Made by a program: the position numbers and the translations under genes. The notes under the pieces are model-generated. The model was not told the DNA's origin. It saw nothing but the letters and a program-made list of their open reading frames with translations, and searched no databases. This document shows positions 42,514 through 50,603 of a stretch of 64,000 nt of DNA, piece after piece (position 1 is the stretch's first letter; every line of letters begins with the position of its first letter). Location of the stretch: positions 6,874,001 through 6,938,000 of the forward strand of contig NZ_CP097800.1 of assembly GCF_000612545.2 (NCBI RefSeq), written 5' to 3'. Origin of the DNA: Streptomyces sp. PCS3-D2. Its GTDB lineage: Bacteria; Actinomycetota; Actinomycetes; Streptomycetales; Streptomycetaceae.

Positions 42514-43250
42514 GCGGCAACCCGGCGGGACGGCACAGCGCTCAGACCCGAGGAGACAACTCACCGGCGATCGGCTTCGTCGGCAAGCTGTTCCTCAGCG
42601 TCCTCGTCGGTGACGTCGTCGAGTTCGCCGACCGGGCGAAGCGCTGGGGCGGCTGGAACTGGCCGCCGTTCCTGCTCGTCGTCATGCTCGACGGCTACGC
42701 CCTGATCAGCGCCCCCGCCGGTCCACCGCACCAGTTCCTCTCCGTGTATCTCGCGATCGCCGGTTCGCTCGTCCTGGCGCTCGCCCGGCTGGCCCACCCC
42801 AGGAGCGACAGTCCGGCCCGGCACTGGCGCGTGCTCATCTCGGCCGCCGCCGTGATGCTCGCGGTCGCCGCCACGGTCGGCATGGACCACCTCTCCGATC
42901 ACGGCGAGAAGGACGTCACCGGCCGCACCAGTCTGACACCGCCCGGCGAGGTCACGCCGGGCTCCGAACTGACGCTCGTCGTCGCGGGCCCCACCGACCG
43001 CGCCCACCTGCGGCTGAAACTCACGATCTCCGACGCCCATCCGGATCGGGGGTTCTGCGATCCGGAGACCCACTACGCCGCTCAGCTCCGTGACCGTGCC
43101 GCCACCCGGGTCAAGGAGATGCGCAGCGGCCGGACGGCCGACTTCCCGCTGGGTGGTCTCCAAGGCCGGATCGAAGTGCAGATCACCCTGTGGGCCGAAG
43201 AGGGGTGCCGGATGAACGTGTCCGTCGCCGAAGCCGTCCTGCACGACTGA
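42510..43250 (+). CDS. Three-helix membrane protein with N-terminal NSPAIG motif and extracellular domain
   Basis: 246 residues, start GTG 42510 overlapping the upstream stop (GTGA), so translation is coupled. Residues 14-22 read RGDNSPAIG, nearly identical to the motif ending the upstream protein. Helices lie at about 52-69, 75-95 and 107-124. The basic loop ARLAHPRSDSPARHWR between helices 2 and 3 places the N-terminus inside and the C-terminal domain (about 130-246) outside. That domain is beta-rich (ELTLVVAGPTDRAHLRLKLT) with two Cys that could pair. It looks like a membrane adaptor joining an external sensor to the cytoplasmic motif protein. No known family recognised. Confidence 0.6.
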   Translation: MSGNPAGRHSAQTRGDNSPAIGFVGKLFLSVLVGDVVEFADRAKRWGGWNWPPFLLVVMLDGYALISAPAGPPHQFLSVYLAIAGSLVLALARLAHPRSDSPARHWRVLISAAAVMLAVAATVGMDHLSDHGEKDVTGRTSLTPPGEVTPGSELTLVVAGPTDRAHLRLKLTISDAHPDRGFCDPETHYAAQLRDRAATRVKEMRSGRTADFPLGGLQGRIEVQITLWAEEGCRMNVSVAEAVLHD

Positions 43251-43259
43251 GAGGATCCC

Positions 43260-44171
43260 GTGCCCGCCACGTCCCCGAAGCCACCCCCGTCCCTCCGGCA
43301 GCCCGGCCGGATCGGCAGGTCGGCCGCCGTCCTGGCCCTGCTGCTGAGCCTCGCCTCGTGCTCCTCCGAGGAACCCGAACCGGAATTCCTCGGCATGCCG
43401 CGCATCACGGTCGCCACACACAACGACCTGCCAGGCATGTCGTACTCCGAGAACTACGACCGCTCCGGACTGGACTTCCTCGTCTTCCAGCACGTCAAGG
43501 AGGAACTCCACCCCGTCCCCTTCACCGATCCCTTGGACGTCGCCTCGGGTGGCAGGGTCACCCAACTCCGTGAGGAAAGGGCCGACATGGTCATCGCCTC
43601 GTTCTCCATCACGGCGGAGCGGATGAAGCTGATCGATTTCGTCGGGCCCTATCTCAAGACCAGGCAGGGGTTTCTCGTCGGTCCTGACAGTGCCCACGTA
43701 CAACACCTCTCCGATCTCAGCGGCATGAGGATCTGCACCTGGGAAGGGACCACCTCGAAGGAAGCACTGGACGACATCGAGAACACCGTCCACGCCGAAC
43801 CGGTCGTCCTCACCGACGCCTCGGACTGCATCGAGCAACTCCTCGCCCACGAGGTACAGGCGGTCTCCACCGATCAGACGATCCTCTACGGCTTCGCCCG
43901 GCACTACGAGGACGACGGGCTGCGCGTCGTCCCCGACGCGACCATCGGGACGCCGCAGCACTACGGGATCGGCCTGCCGAAGGGGCACCGGAAGGACTGC
44001 CGGAAGCTCAAGGACTGGCTGAAGGAATATGTCGGCACCAGCACCTGGACCCGGGACGTGGAGACCTCCCTGCCCGCTCTCACCGCTGCGGACACGGGCT
44101 GGATCAGCAAGCACAAGCCGAGCGAAGCGGAGATCGAAGCACGCACGTGCCGCGACGGCATCAGCCCCTGA
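43260..44171 (+). CDS. Solute-binding lipoprotein (SBP_bac_3, amino-acid type) without transporter genes
   Basis: 303 residues. The lipobox LLSLASC places the lipidated Cys at 34, so the protein is anchored outside the membrane. The mature part follows the family 3 pattern: PRITVATHNDLPGMSY, LREERADMVIASFSITAERM, KLIDFVGPYLKTRQGFLV, LSDLSGMRICTWEGTTSKEA, and a C-terminal PKGHRKDCRKLKDWLKEYVG. ABC permease and ATPase genes are absent; instead it follows the three-helix protein by 9 bases. It is therefore likely a ligand sensor working with that protein. GAGAGGATCCC precedes GTG 43260. The 3' end overlaps the amidase by 11 bases. Confidence 0.82.
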   Translation: MPATSPKPPPSLRQPGRIGRSAAVLALLLSLASCSSEEPEPEFLGMPRITVATHNDLPGMSYSENYDRSGLDFLVFQHVKEELHPVPFTDPLDVASGGRVTQLREERADMVIASFSITAERMKLIDFVGPYLKTRQGFLVGPDSAHVQHLSDLSGMRICTWEGTTSKEALDDIENTVHAEPVVLTDASDCIEQLLAHEVQAVSTDQTILYGFARHYEDDGLRVVPDATIGTPQHYGIGLPKGHRKDCRKLKDWLKEYVGTSTWTRDVETSLPALTAADTGWISKHKPSEAEIEARTCRDGISP

Positions 44172-45654
44172 GCGGCCGGGCGCGATCGCGTCCTGGCAGC
44201 TGCCGGTGGACCGCGCGGGCCCGTTCCCCGGCCCGGGCTCCCACGCGGGGGTCGACCGGCGCGAGAACTCCGAGCCGGTCCTCGACCGCCTGGGCCGCGT
44301 CCAGGCACAGGTCCTCCCGGAACGCGCGCCCGACGATCTGCACTCCGCAGGGGAGCCCGTCGGCCGTCCCGGTCGGCACGGCCACACCGGGTACGCCCAC
44401 GAAGCTGGTCACCGTGCACAGGCGCATTCCCGACGCGACACGGTCCCTGCCTGACCTGTCGCGCGATTCCAGCCCCGGCTCGACCGGCGGCTCGGTGAAG
44501 ACCGGGCCGAGCAACAGCGGGTACTCGTCGAGGAATTCGGCCCAGGAACGGCGGATGTTCAGCCAGGTGCCCATCAGCTTCATGAGCTCCTCCGCGCTTG
44601 CGGGCGGGGTCTGCTCCATCGCCATCGCGATATAGCGGTCCCCGCCCGTGCCGAGCAGTCCGCGCACCACCGGCCAGCTCGGGGCGAACTCGGTCACGGT
44701 GATCCGGCCGTACGCCTCCAGCGCCTCCGCCATCCGCGGTACGTCCGGTACCTCGCGCACGTCGTATCCGGCGTTGCGGAGCGCATCGGCCGCGGACGCG
44801 ACGGCTCCGCGAATCGCGGGGTGGACGCCGTGCCCGCCGGGGTCCGCCACGACCGCGACCTTCACACCTCCGGGGAGCGGTTCGCCGTAGGCGGGCACCG
44901 GCACGGCCCGCGGGTCTCGCGGATCGGTCCCGGCCAGCGCCTCGAATGCCAGCCGCAGATCGCCCACGCTCCGGGCCAGTGGGCCGTCGGTCACCAGCAT
45001 CTGGGACGCCGGGCCCGGGTCGTCCGGGCCGAGAACACGATGGTCGGCGGGAAACCGGCCCGCGGACGGCTTCAGCCCGGCCACACCGCAGAACTGGGCC
45101 GGTATGCGCACCGATCCGCCGGAGTCGTTGCCGAGGCCGAGCGCTGCCATGCCCGTGGCGACGGCCACCGCGTCGCCCCCGCTGGAGCCGCCCGGGGTCC
45201 GGCTGCTGTCCCACGGGTTGACCGTGTCACCGAACAGCTCGCTGCGCGTGTGCATCCCCGCCAGGATCAGGGTGGGGATGTTGCTGTGCCCGATGGGGAT
45301 GGCTCCGGCCGCGCGCAGCCGTGCCACCGGGGGTGCGTCGGCCGGCGCCACCGCATGACGGAAGCGCTCCGCGCCGAACGTGGTCGGCACGCCTTCGACG
45401 GCTGTGCTCTCCTTCACCGTGAAGGGCACCCCCGCGAGGGGCCCCAGCGCTTCACCGGCGGCTCGTCGGCGGTCCGTCTGTGCCGCGGCCTCACGCGCCC
45501 GCTCCGCCAGGAGCTGCGTCACCGCGTTCACCTGAGGGTTGACCTCGGCGATGCGGTGCAGGTGGCTGTCGACCAGTTCCACGGCCGAGACTTCTGCGCT
45601 GCGTACGGCCTCCGCCTGCGCGGCGGCCGACATCTTCCACAGGGCGTCCTGCAT
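44161..45654 (-). CDS. Amidase signature family enzyme
   Basis: 497 residues. The Ser-cisSer-Lys triad is present: Lys81 in VPFTVKESTAVEG, cis-Ser157 in SRTPGGSSGGDAVAV, and nucleophile Ser181 in GNDSGGSVRIPAQFCG. The enzyme hydrolyses amides; substrate unknown. It is a lone enzyme, not the GatA subunit, since gatB and gatC are not beside it. ATG 45654 has GAGGAAGG ahead and starts MQDALWKMSAAAQ; longer open frames upstream are not coding. It diverges from a TetR gene over a gap with two matching palindromes, so repression by that regulator is very likely. Confidence 0.92.
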   Translation of the reverse strand: MQDALWKMSAAAQAEAVRSAEVSAVELVDSHLHRIAEVNPQVNAVTQLLAERAREAAAQTDRRRAAGEALGPLAGVPFTVKESTAVEGVPTTFGAERFRHAVAPADAPPVARLRAAGAIPIGHSNIPTLILAGMHTRSELFGDTVNPWDSSRTPGGSSGGDAVAVATGMAALGLGNDSGGSVRIPAQFCGVAGLKPSAGRFPADHRVLGPDDPGPASQMLVTDGPLARSVGDLRLAFEALAGTDPRDPRAVPVPAYGEPLPGGVKVAVVADPGGHGVHPAIRGAVASAADALRNAGYDVREVPDVPRMAEALEAYGRITVTEFAPSWPVVRGLLGTGGDRYIAMAMEQTPPASAEELMKLMGTWLNIRRSWAEFLDEYPLLLGPVFTEPPVEPGLESRDRSGRDRVASGMRLCTVTSFVGVPGVAVPTGTADGLPCGVQIVGRAFREDLCLDAAQAVEDRLGVLAPVDPRVGARAGERARAVHRQLPGRDRARPLRG

Positions 45655-45679
45655 GGCTGCACCTTCCTCGTCCACGTAC

Positions 45680-45729
45680 CAATGCGTATGCATCGGAACG
45701 ATATCCCGGGAACCGATGCGCTCGCATCG
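45680..45729. promoter_or_regulatory. Two TetR-type operator palindromes between amidase and its regulator
   Basis: CGATGCG-CT-CGCATCG (45714-45729) is a perfect 7+7 palindrome. CAATGCG-TA-TGCATCG (45680-45695) is a second copy with one changed pair per arm. Both lie in the 126-base divergent gap, 34 bases apart centre to centre. They probably bind the TetR protein and repress both genes. Confidence 0.72.
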
Positions 45730-45780
45730 AATAAACTTCGCCTCGAAGCGGAGCGCGGTTGAATCGAAAGGCGGTCGGAC

Positions 45781-46383
45781 ATGCCCAGACAGGTGGACCA
45801 CGGGAGTCGACGCCGCCTCATCGCCGAGGCGGTGTGCCACCTCGCCGACGAGCGCGGACTGGAGGGCGTGACCCTCCGCGACGTCGCCGCCCGCGCCCAG
45901 GTGTCGATGGGCGCGGTGCAGCGGTGCTTCCGCACCAAGGAAGAGATGCTCGTGTTCGCTCTCGGCCACATCGGCGAGCGAATCGGCGAGCGGGTACGGG
46001 CGCGCCTCCTCGGGAGCCCGGCCCAGTCGGCCGGCACCGCCCTGGGCCACGCGGCCACCGAGCTCTCACTGCTCCGGGAAGAGCACCGGGCCGAGGCCAG
46101 GGTCTGGCTCGCCTTCGTCGCCCAGGCGGCTGTCAGCGAGTCGCTGGCCGGGATATTGAAGGCGAACTACGCAACCCTGCACGAGGCGTTCACCCGCCTG
46201 ATCTCGGAAGCCGTCGAGGGTTCCGGACGCGCCGACGGCGCCGTGCGCCTCGATCCCCACGTCGAGGCCCGCACCCTCCTCGCCCTCGCGGACGGCCTCA
46301 CCGCGCACGTCCTCATCGGCCACCTCACCCCGCACGAAGCGCACGACGTCCTCCACGCGCACCTGGCCCGCCTGTGGGAGTAA
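45781..46383 (+). CDS. TetR family transcriptional regulator
   Basis: 200 residues. The helix-turn-helix (about 10-55) is GSRRRLIAEAVCHLADERGL then EGVTLRDVAARAQVSMGAVQ. The C-terminal ligand domain resembles TetR_C_6 (BetI-like), with SLLREEHRAEARVWLAFVAQ and HVEARTLLALADGLTAHVLI. It diverges from the amidase; the palindromes 51-101 bases ahead of its start are probable operators for both. An amide or its hydrolysis product is a sensible inducer. ATG 45781 has only a weak AAAGGCGG upstream. Confidence 0.92.
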   Translation: MPRQVDHGSRRRLIAEAVCHLADERGLEGVTLRDVAARAQVSMGAVQRCFRTKEEMLVFALGHIGERIGERVRARLLGSPAQSAGTALGHAATELSLLREEHRAEARVWLAFVAQAAVSESLAGILKANYATLHEAFTRLISEAVEGSGRADGAVRLDPHVEARTLLALADGLTAHVLIGHLTPHEAHDVLHAHLARLWE

Positions 46384-46548
46384 CCGGTCGTCGGCGGACC
46401 CTGCATCCGTCCTGTGCTCCCGCCGCCGAGCAGGCGGACACCTACGGCGGCCACGGCAGCGTCGGAGCACCGTCCGGGTCCATGCCGTGCGGACATGGCC
46501 TTTTCCCGACCCGTGCCGCGGGCCAACCTCACCAGCGGTGTGGGAGTG

Positions 46549-49434
46549 TCATTCGACTCGGGGTAGGACGCGCGCGCGGAGTCCGCCGCGGGCCCGGCCC
46601 GACGACGCGGGCCGGGACCGCGGCGGGCGCTCTTCGCCCCGGGCCGCCAGCCAGCGCTGGAGCTCCGCGTGCCGGAACTGCCACGAGACGCCGTGGACGC
46701 GCAGCACTCCCGCCCGGTGTCCCCAGTCGAGGAACGCCGCGACCTTCCAGGGAAGCAGGCCGCGCCGCTTCATCATCGTCATGGCGATGACGTACCGCAG
46801 CCAGCCGATCAGTCCCACGGCGAAGGCCGCGAAGAAGCCCACGGCGGCCCCGAAGGCCGCACCCGACAGGGGCGCGTAGTCGACCAGCCAGAAGACGACC
46901 GCGCCCGTCGCCGCTCCCGCCAGCAGTCCCAGAACGTCCCACAGCCAGTAGTAGGCCGGGAAGAAGTTGCCGCTCAGGGTACGGTCCAGTCCGACCTTGG
47001 CCTCCATGCCATACCCCAGAACCACCAGGATCACCGACCCGACGACGAGTCCCGCGAGCGGGCCGAAGAGCAGGAACGTGCCCAGGCCAAAGGCCAGGCC
47101 GATGGCTCCGCCGATCTCCAGGCCCGACAGGATGCTCAGCGGCAGGCGGGACCGTTTGGGACCCGTGAAGCGTTCACGCAGGCCTCGCGTACGGCGCTTG
47201 ACCACCGGCACCCACGTCCGCGGCGCCATCCCTGTCGCGGCGGCTGCCACGATGACGACGACGCTGAAGACGGCGGCCGCACACACTCTGCGGCCTGTCG
47301 TGCCCGACAGATCGGCCGTCCCGTCGATCAGGCGCCCCGCCGTGGCCACGGCGTTGCCGGGCCCCCCGACGGCAGCCAGCACACAGGCCACGCAGAAGAA
47401 GAGCACGATCCCCACGTGCGCCACCGCCTGCACCGCGCGTACCCGCCTCTCGCCCGCGATGACCCACATGCGGCTGAGGGTGAGGTCCTCGGACGTGTGA
47501 CGGCCGAGGTGCCGGGCCAGCACCGCCAGCCACCGCACGGCCGTCGGCGCGTCCGGCGGACGGGGTTCGGCCACCACGGCGTCCGAGCACGCGGCCGGGA
47601 CGAAGGCTGCCAGGAGCCGCTCGTGCAGTGCCTCGTCCGCGCCGTCGCCCGTGCGCACCAGGGCGCTGACCAGTTCCGGGACCGGCACCTGGGGGCGAGG
47701 CCCTGCGACCGCCTTGACCGCCAGTACGAGCTTCCAGGGGGAGTCCAGGCGGCGGGCCGCGGTGCTTCCCTCATCGAGCCGCAGATCGGCGCGCAGCGCC
47801 TCCCACTCCTCGCCGGCCGGGTAGCCCGGGATCCCGTCGGTCAGTGCGCCCACGATCTCCGGAACGGACAGTCGCTGCATCTCCACCACGCATGCCGAGG
47901 ACGGACCGGGCCGCAACTCATCGTCCCCCGTACCGAGCATAGTGACAACCACGGGGGCGGGTCGGCCGCTGGCGGCTGTCAGATAGCGGTCGATGGCCGC
48001 CACGAGGTATCCCGCAGGCCCGTCCGCCTCGGCCTCGCGGGGTGTGTGCACCTCGTCCAGTCCGTCGAGGACCGGAAGGAGCCAACGCCCCTCGACCAGC
48101 TCCCTCGCGGTCTGTGCGTCGTCGCACAGCTTCTGCCCGAGTAACTGGCCGACGAGCCAACCCTCGAAGTGCCGTACGAGACGGTCGTAGCCGGCCTGCG
48201 AGCCGTCGGGCCTGGACTCGACGGGTGGGGTACGCCAGTTGACGAGGGTCAGCAGCACGGGCACCGGCTCGTCCTTCGCACGGCTCTCGAGGAGTTCGGT
48301 CGCGAGGTGTACGGCGAGCACGGTCTTCCCCGACCCGGCGGGCCCCCGGACGACGAGGCGGCCGTCCGGGATCGCGTCGTAGAAGTGCCGCACGGTCGCG
48401 TACGCCGCCCGGTTGGGGACACCCGCGCGCACGTCCACGGTGGTGTAGCCGACGTTGATGGCGTGCAGTCCCGCATGGGCCCCGATGCCGGATTTGGACA
48501 GCGCGAACCGTCCGACGTGGCGGGTGGACCTCTCGTGCAGGCGGCCGAGCGCATCCTGCAAATGGGCGGGGGCGACGGGCAGCACCCGGCGTTCCCGGAG
48601 CAGTGCGCTGCCGAGATCCCGTTCGGAGCCCGCGAAGCTGCGGTTGCGGATGCTCACGGGCGTCTGCGTGATGTCCGTGGCCCGAGCGGGGTCGGAGAAG
48701 TACCCGTCGACCCGCCGGGTGAGTTCCTCCACGTCCGGCGGGAGAATGCGCGGGCGGGAGCGGAGATGGCGGAGCACCTGCTGGGCGAACTCGGTCGTGC
48801 CGCCCCCAGAGTCGTTGATGGCTCCCTGCCCGTCGCGGCTGGCGAACAGGACGTACTGGTCCACCTCCTTGTCGGACAGCTCGCCCTGCGGGAAGAGCCG
48901 GGGCACCGGTTCCCGTTCCCGCCGCTTCAAGTACCAGCCGCAGGTGTCGACGATGAAGATCTGCCGGGTCAGTTCGAGGTGGTCCTCGTCCTCGCAGGCC
49001 AGGTAACGGCGCAGGTCGTCGAAGAGCATGCTCTGCGGGTCGCGCTCGGTCGACTCGGAGAGGACGAGGTGGCGCTTCATGGTCGAGGGCGCGATCACAC
49101 CGTGGCCGCCCCAGTACGTGAAAAGCAGCCGGTGGGCCCGGTCGAGTCCGGTGAACGTCTTCCGCACGAGGTCGGCGGTGGCCGGAACGACGGACAGGCC
49201 CAGGCCGGCTGCCCGTGCGGCTGCCTCCGAGGCGAAGTCGCGGGTCGGGGCGAGCAGCAGGGTGATGTTCTCCGCGGGGACGCCACAAGCCCGCAGCCAC
49301 TCCGCGAAGCACAGCGCGTCCCGGGCCGGCCCGGGAAGTTCGCCGTACGCGTCACCGTCCGCGTAGACCTCGATGCCGACAAGAGCGGCCGCGACCCCTG
49401 CGGGATCCACCGGCCCCCCGTTCAACCGATCCAT
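46549..49434 (-). CDS. Caspase-NACHT-transmembrane STAND protein (bacterial NLR-like)
   Basis: 961 residues. The N-terminal caspase-like domain (about 15-260) has the dyad His111 in TYWGGHGV and Cys165 in FIVDTCGWYL. A NACHT/STAND NTPase follows with Walker A VVRGPAGSGKTVLAV (about 362-375) and Walker B LLPVLDGLDEVHTP (about 452-465). Six hydrophobic helices lie at about 671-690, 717-734, 773-790, 791-808, 828-850 and 857-880. A C-terminal tail, LLPWKVAAFLDWGHRAGVLR and SWQFRHAELQRWLA, recurs in Streptomyces NACHT proteins. Such proteins act as switches where ligand sensing triggers oligomerisation and effector proteolysis. Its start overlaps the hydrolase stop by 13 bases. Trigger and protease targets are unknown. 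Confidence 0.85.
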   Translation of the reverse strand: MDRLNGGPVDPAGVAAALVGIEVYADGDAYGELPGPARDALCFAEWLRACGVPAENITLLLAPTRDFASEAAARAAGLGLSVVPATADLVRKTFTGLDRAHRLLFTYWGGHGVIAPSTMKRHLVLSESTERDPQSMLFDDLRRYLACEDEDHLELTRQIFIVDTCGWYLKRREREPVPRLFPQGELSDKEVDQYVLFASRDGQGAINDSGGGTTEFAQQVLRHLRSRPRILPPDVEELTRRVDGYFSDPARATDITQTPVSIRNRSFAGSERDLGSALLRERRVLPVAPAHLQDALGRLHERSTRHVGRFALSKSGIGAHAGLHAINVGYTTVDVRAGVPNRAAYATVRHFYDAIPDGRLVVRGPAGSGKTVLAVHLATELLESRAKDEPVPVLLTLVNWRTPPVESRPDGSQAGYDRLVRHFEGWLVGQLLGQKLCDDAQTARELVEGRWLLPVLDGLDEVHTPREAEADGPAGYLVAAIDRYLTAASGRPAPVVVTMLGTGDDELRPGPSSACVVEMQRLSVPEIVGALTDGIPGYPAGEEWEALRADLRLDEGSTAARRLDSPWKLVLAVKAVAGPRPQVPVPELVSALVRTGDGADEALHERLLAAFVPAACSDAVVAEPRPPDAPTAVRWLAVLARHLGRHTSEDLTLSRMWVIAGERRVRAVQAVAHVGIVLFFCVACVLAAVGGPGNAVATAGRLIDGTADLSGTTGRRVCAAAVFSVVVIVAAAATGMAPRTWVPVVKRRTRGLRERFTGPKRSRLPLSILSGLEIGGAIGLAFGLGTFLLFGPLAGLVVGSVILVVLGYGMEAKVGLDRTLSGNFFPAYYWLWDVLGLLAGAATGAVVFWLVDYAPLSGAAFGAAVGFFAAFAVGLIGWLRYVIAMTMMKRRGLLPWKVAAFLDWGHRAGVLRVHGVSWQFRHAELQRWLAARGEERPPRSRPASSGRARGGLRARVLPRVE

Positions 49435-50603
49435 GCGGTGACCGCCTCCCACATCGCATCGTTGTCCCAGTAGGCGCTGTGCGACTCGACGAACGGCTGC
49501 TCGTTGTCGACCTGCAGGTCCTGAACCCGCCTCCCGAACACCGGCTGGGCGGGATACGAGAGGAAGTCCCTGCGGTCGAACACGTTCAGCCAGCGCTCGG
49601 GGAAATGCGCGGGAAATTCCACCTCCCGTACGAACGGCAGGCAGGCGAGGGCATCGAGCTCGTAGAGGTGCGAGGCCTGGCTCCCCACGGTGACGAGCTG
49701 GTCGACCTTCGCCGTTCCCTCCGTCGCCGCCGCATTGGCGAGCAGCTCCACGCAGGCGATGCCGCCGAGGCTGTGCCCGATCAGCGTGACCGCGTCGCCG
49801 GGGGCCGAGGCCACCACCGCGGCTATCTCCTCGCGCATGCCCCTGCCGTGCACCTGGTAGCGGAGGATGTCTCCGGTGAGAGGGGCCGCCCCGTCGCTCA
49901 TGGCACCGCGGTGCTGCCGGCCGTACCACGTCGCGATCGGCGCGGCGAGGGAAACGGCGACCCTTCTGAAGGGCTTCTCGGCACCCCGGTCCTGGGCGGA
50001 AAGATCCCCGACCACATGCGAGTGCAAGGTGTCGCGGACCTGTCCGACCGGAGTCGTCCTTCCGTCGCGCTCGGCGGCCGCGAGAGTGTGAGCGACCAAC
50101 GCGATGGCGACCGCCGCCCGGTGCTGGACACCGGACCGGTCGACGGTCTTGGCGGCCCAACGGAGTTCCGCAGTGCGGCGCAGGTCCTCGAGGGCCAGTT
50201 CGAAGTAGGAGTCGAGTCCGGCGTCGCGAAGGGCGGCGGCCGTCCGGGGCCTCGGCCGGTAGCCGTTGACCGTGGCCAGGAAGGCCCGTTCGTCGCGAGC
50301 GGTGGCGTCGGGGGCGAGACGCAGGAGCCGCAGGTCGTACCAGGGGTCCAGGTAGAGGACGGCCCAGTGGCCCAGTCGCGCGTCCTCGGCGCTCTCCTTC
50401 TCGCCTCCGTGCGTGCGGTGGTAGTCGGGAATCGACAGCCCGCCGAGATTCAGGCGCACTCCGTGCGTGTCGCCCCAGTACACGCCTCGGACGTCCAAGT
50501 CGGGAGCCCTGACCTGTAATTTGCCTCTGATCCTCGTCAGGGTTTCGGAGAACTTCTTCGCGCGCACTCCCGTGCCGTGTACGAAGACCACGGATCGGTA
50601 CAC
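49422..50603 (-). CDS. Alpha/beta-hydrolase (lipase-like), first gene of the caspase-NACHT operon
   Basis: 393 residues. SVVFVHGTGVRAKKF gives the oxyanion strand, VTLIGHSLGGIACVELL the nucleophile elbow (Ser278), and FDRRDFLSYPA and VESHSAYWDN the likely Asp and His (about 343-346 and 375). The long middle part (about 60-250) is a helical lid without known match. It could cleave lipids, esters or thioesters. GTG 50603 with GAGGTGG ahead is the best start; longer frames upstream lack homology. Its last 13 bases overlap the caspase-NACHT start, so the two are made together. It may be an effector, or a substrate activated by the caspase (inference). Confidence 0.82.
   Translation of the reverse strand: MYRSVVFVHGTGVRAKKFSETLTRIRGKLQVRAPDLDVRGVYWGDTHGVRLNLGGLSIPDYHRTHGGEKESAEDARLGHWAVLYLDPWYDLRLLRLAPDATARDERAFLATVNGYRPRPRTAAALRDAGLDSYFELALEDLRRTAELRWAAKTVDRSGVQHRAAVAIALVAHTLAAAERDGRTTPVGQVRDTLHSHVVGDLSAQDRGAEKPFRRVAVSLAAPIATWYGRQHRGAMSDGAAPLTGDILRYQVHGRGMREEIAAVVASAPGDAVTLIGHSLGGIACVELLANAAATEGTAKVDQLVTVGSQASHLYELDALACLPFVREVEFPAHFPERWLNVFDRRDFLSYPAQPVFGRRVQDLQVDNEQPFVESHSAYWDNDAMWEAVTAWIG

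Noticed and set aside
43260-44171. Reading the binding lipoprotein as part of an ABC amino-acid transporter
   Set aside because: No permease or ATPase lies within several kb on either strand; the tight link to the three-helix protein argues for sensing.
44161-45654. GatA subunit of tRNA amidotransferase
   Set aside because: No gatB or gatC neighbours, and a private TetR regulator with operators suggests a dedicated catabolic amidase.
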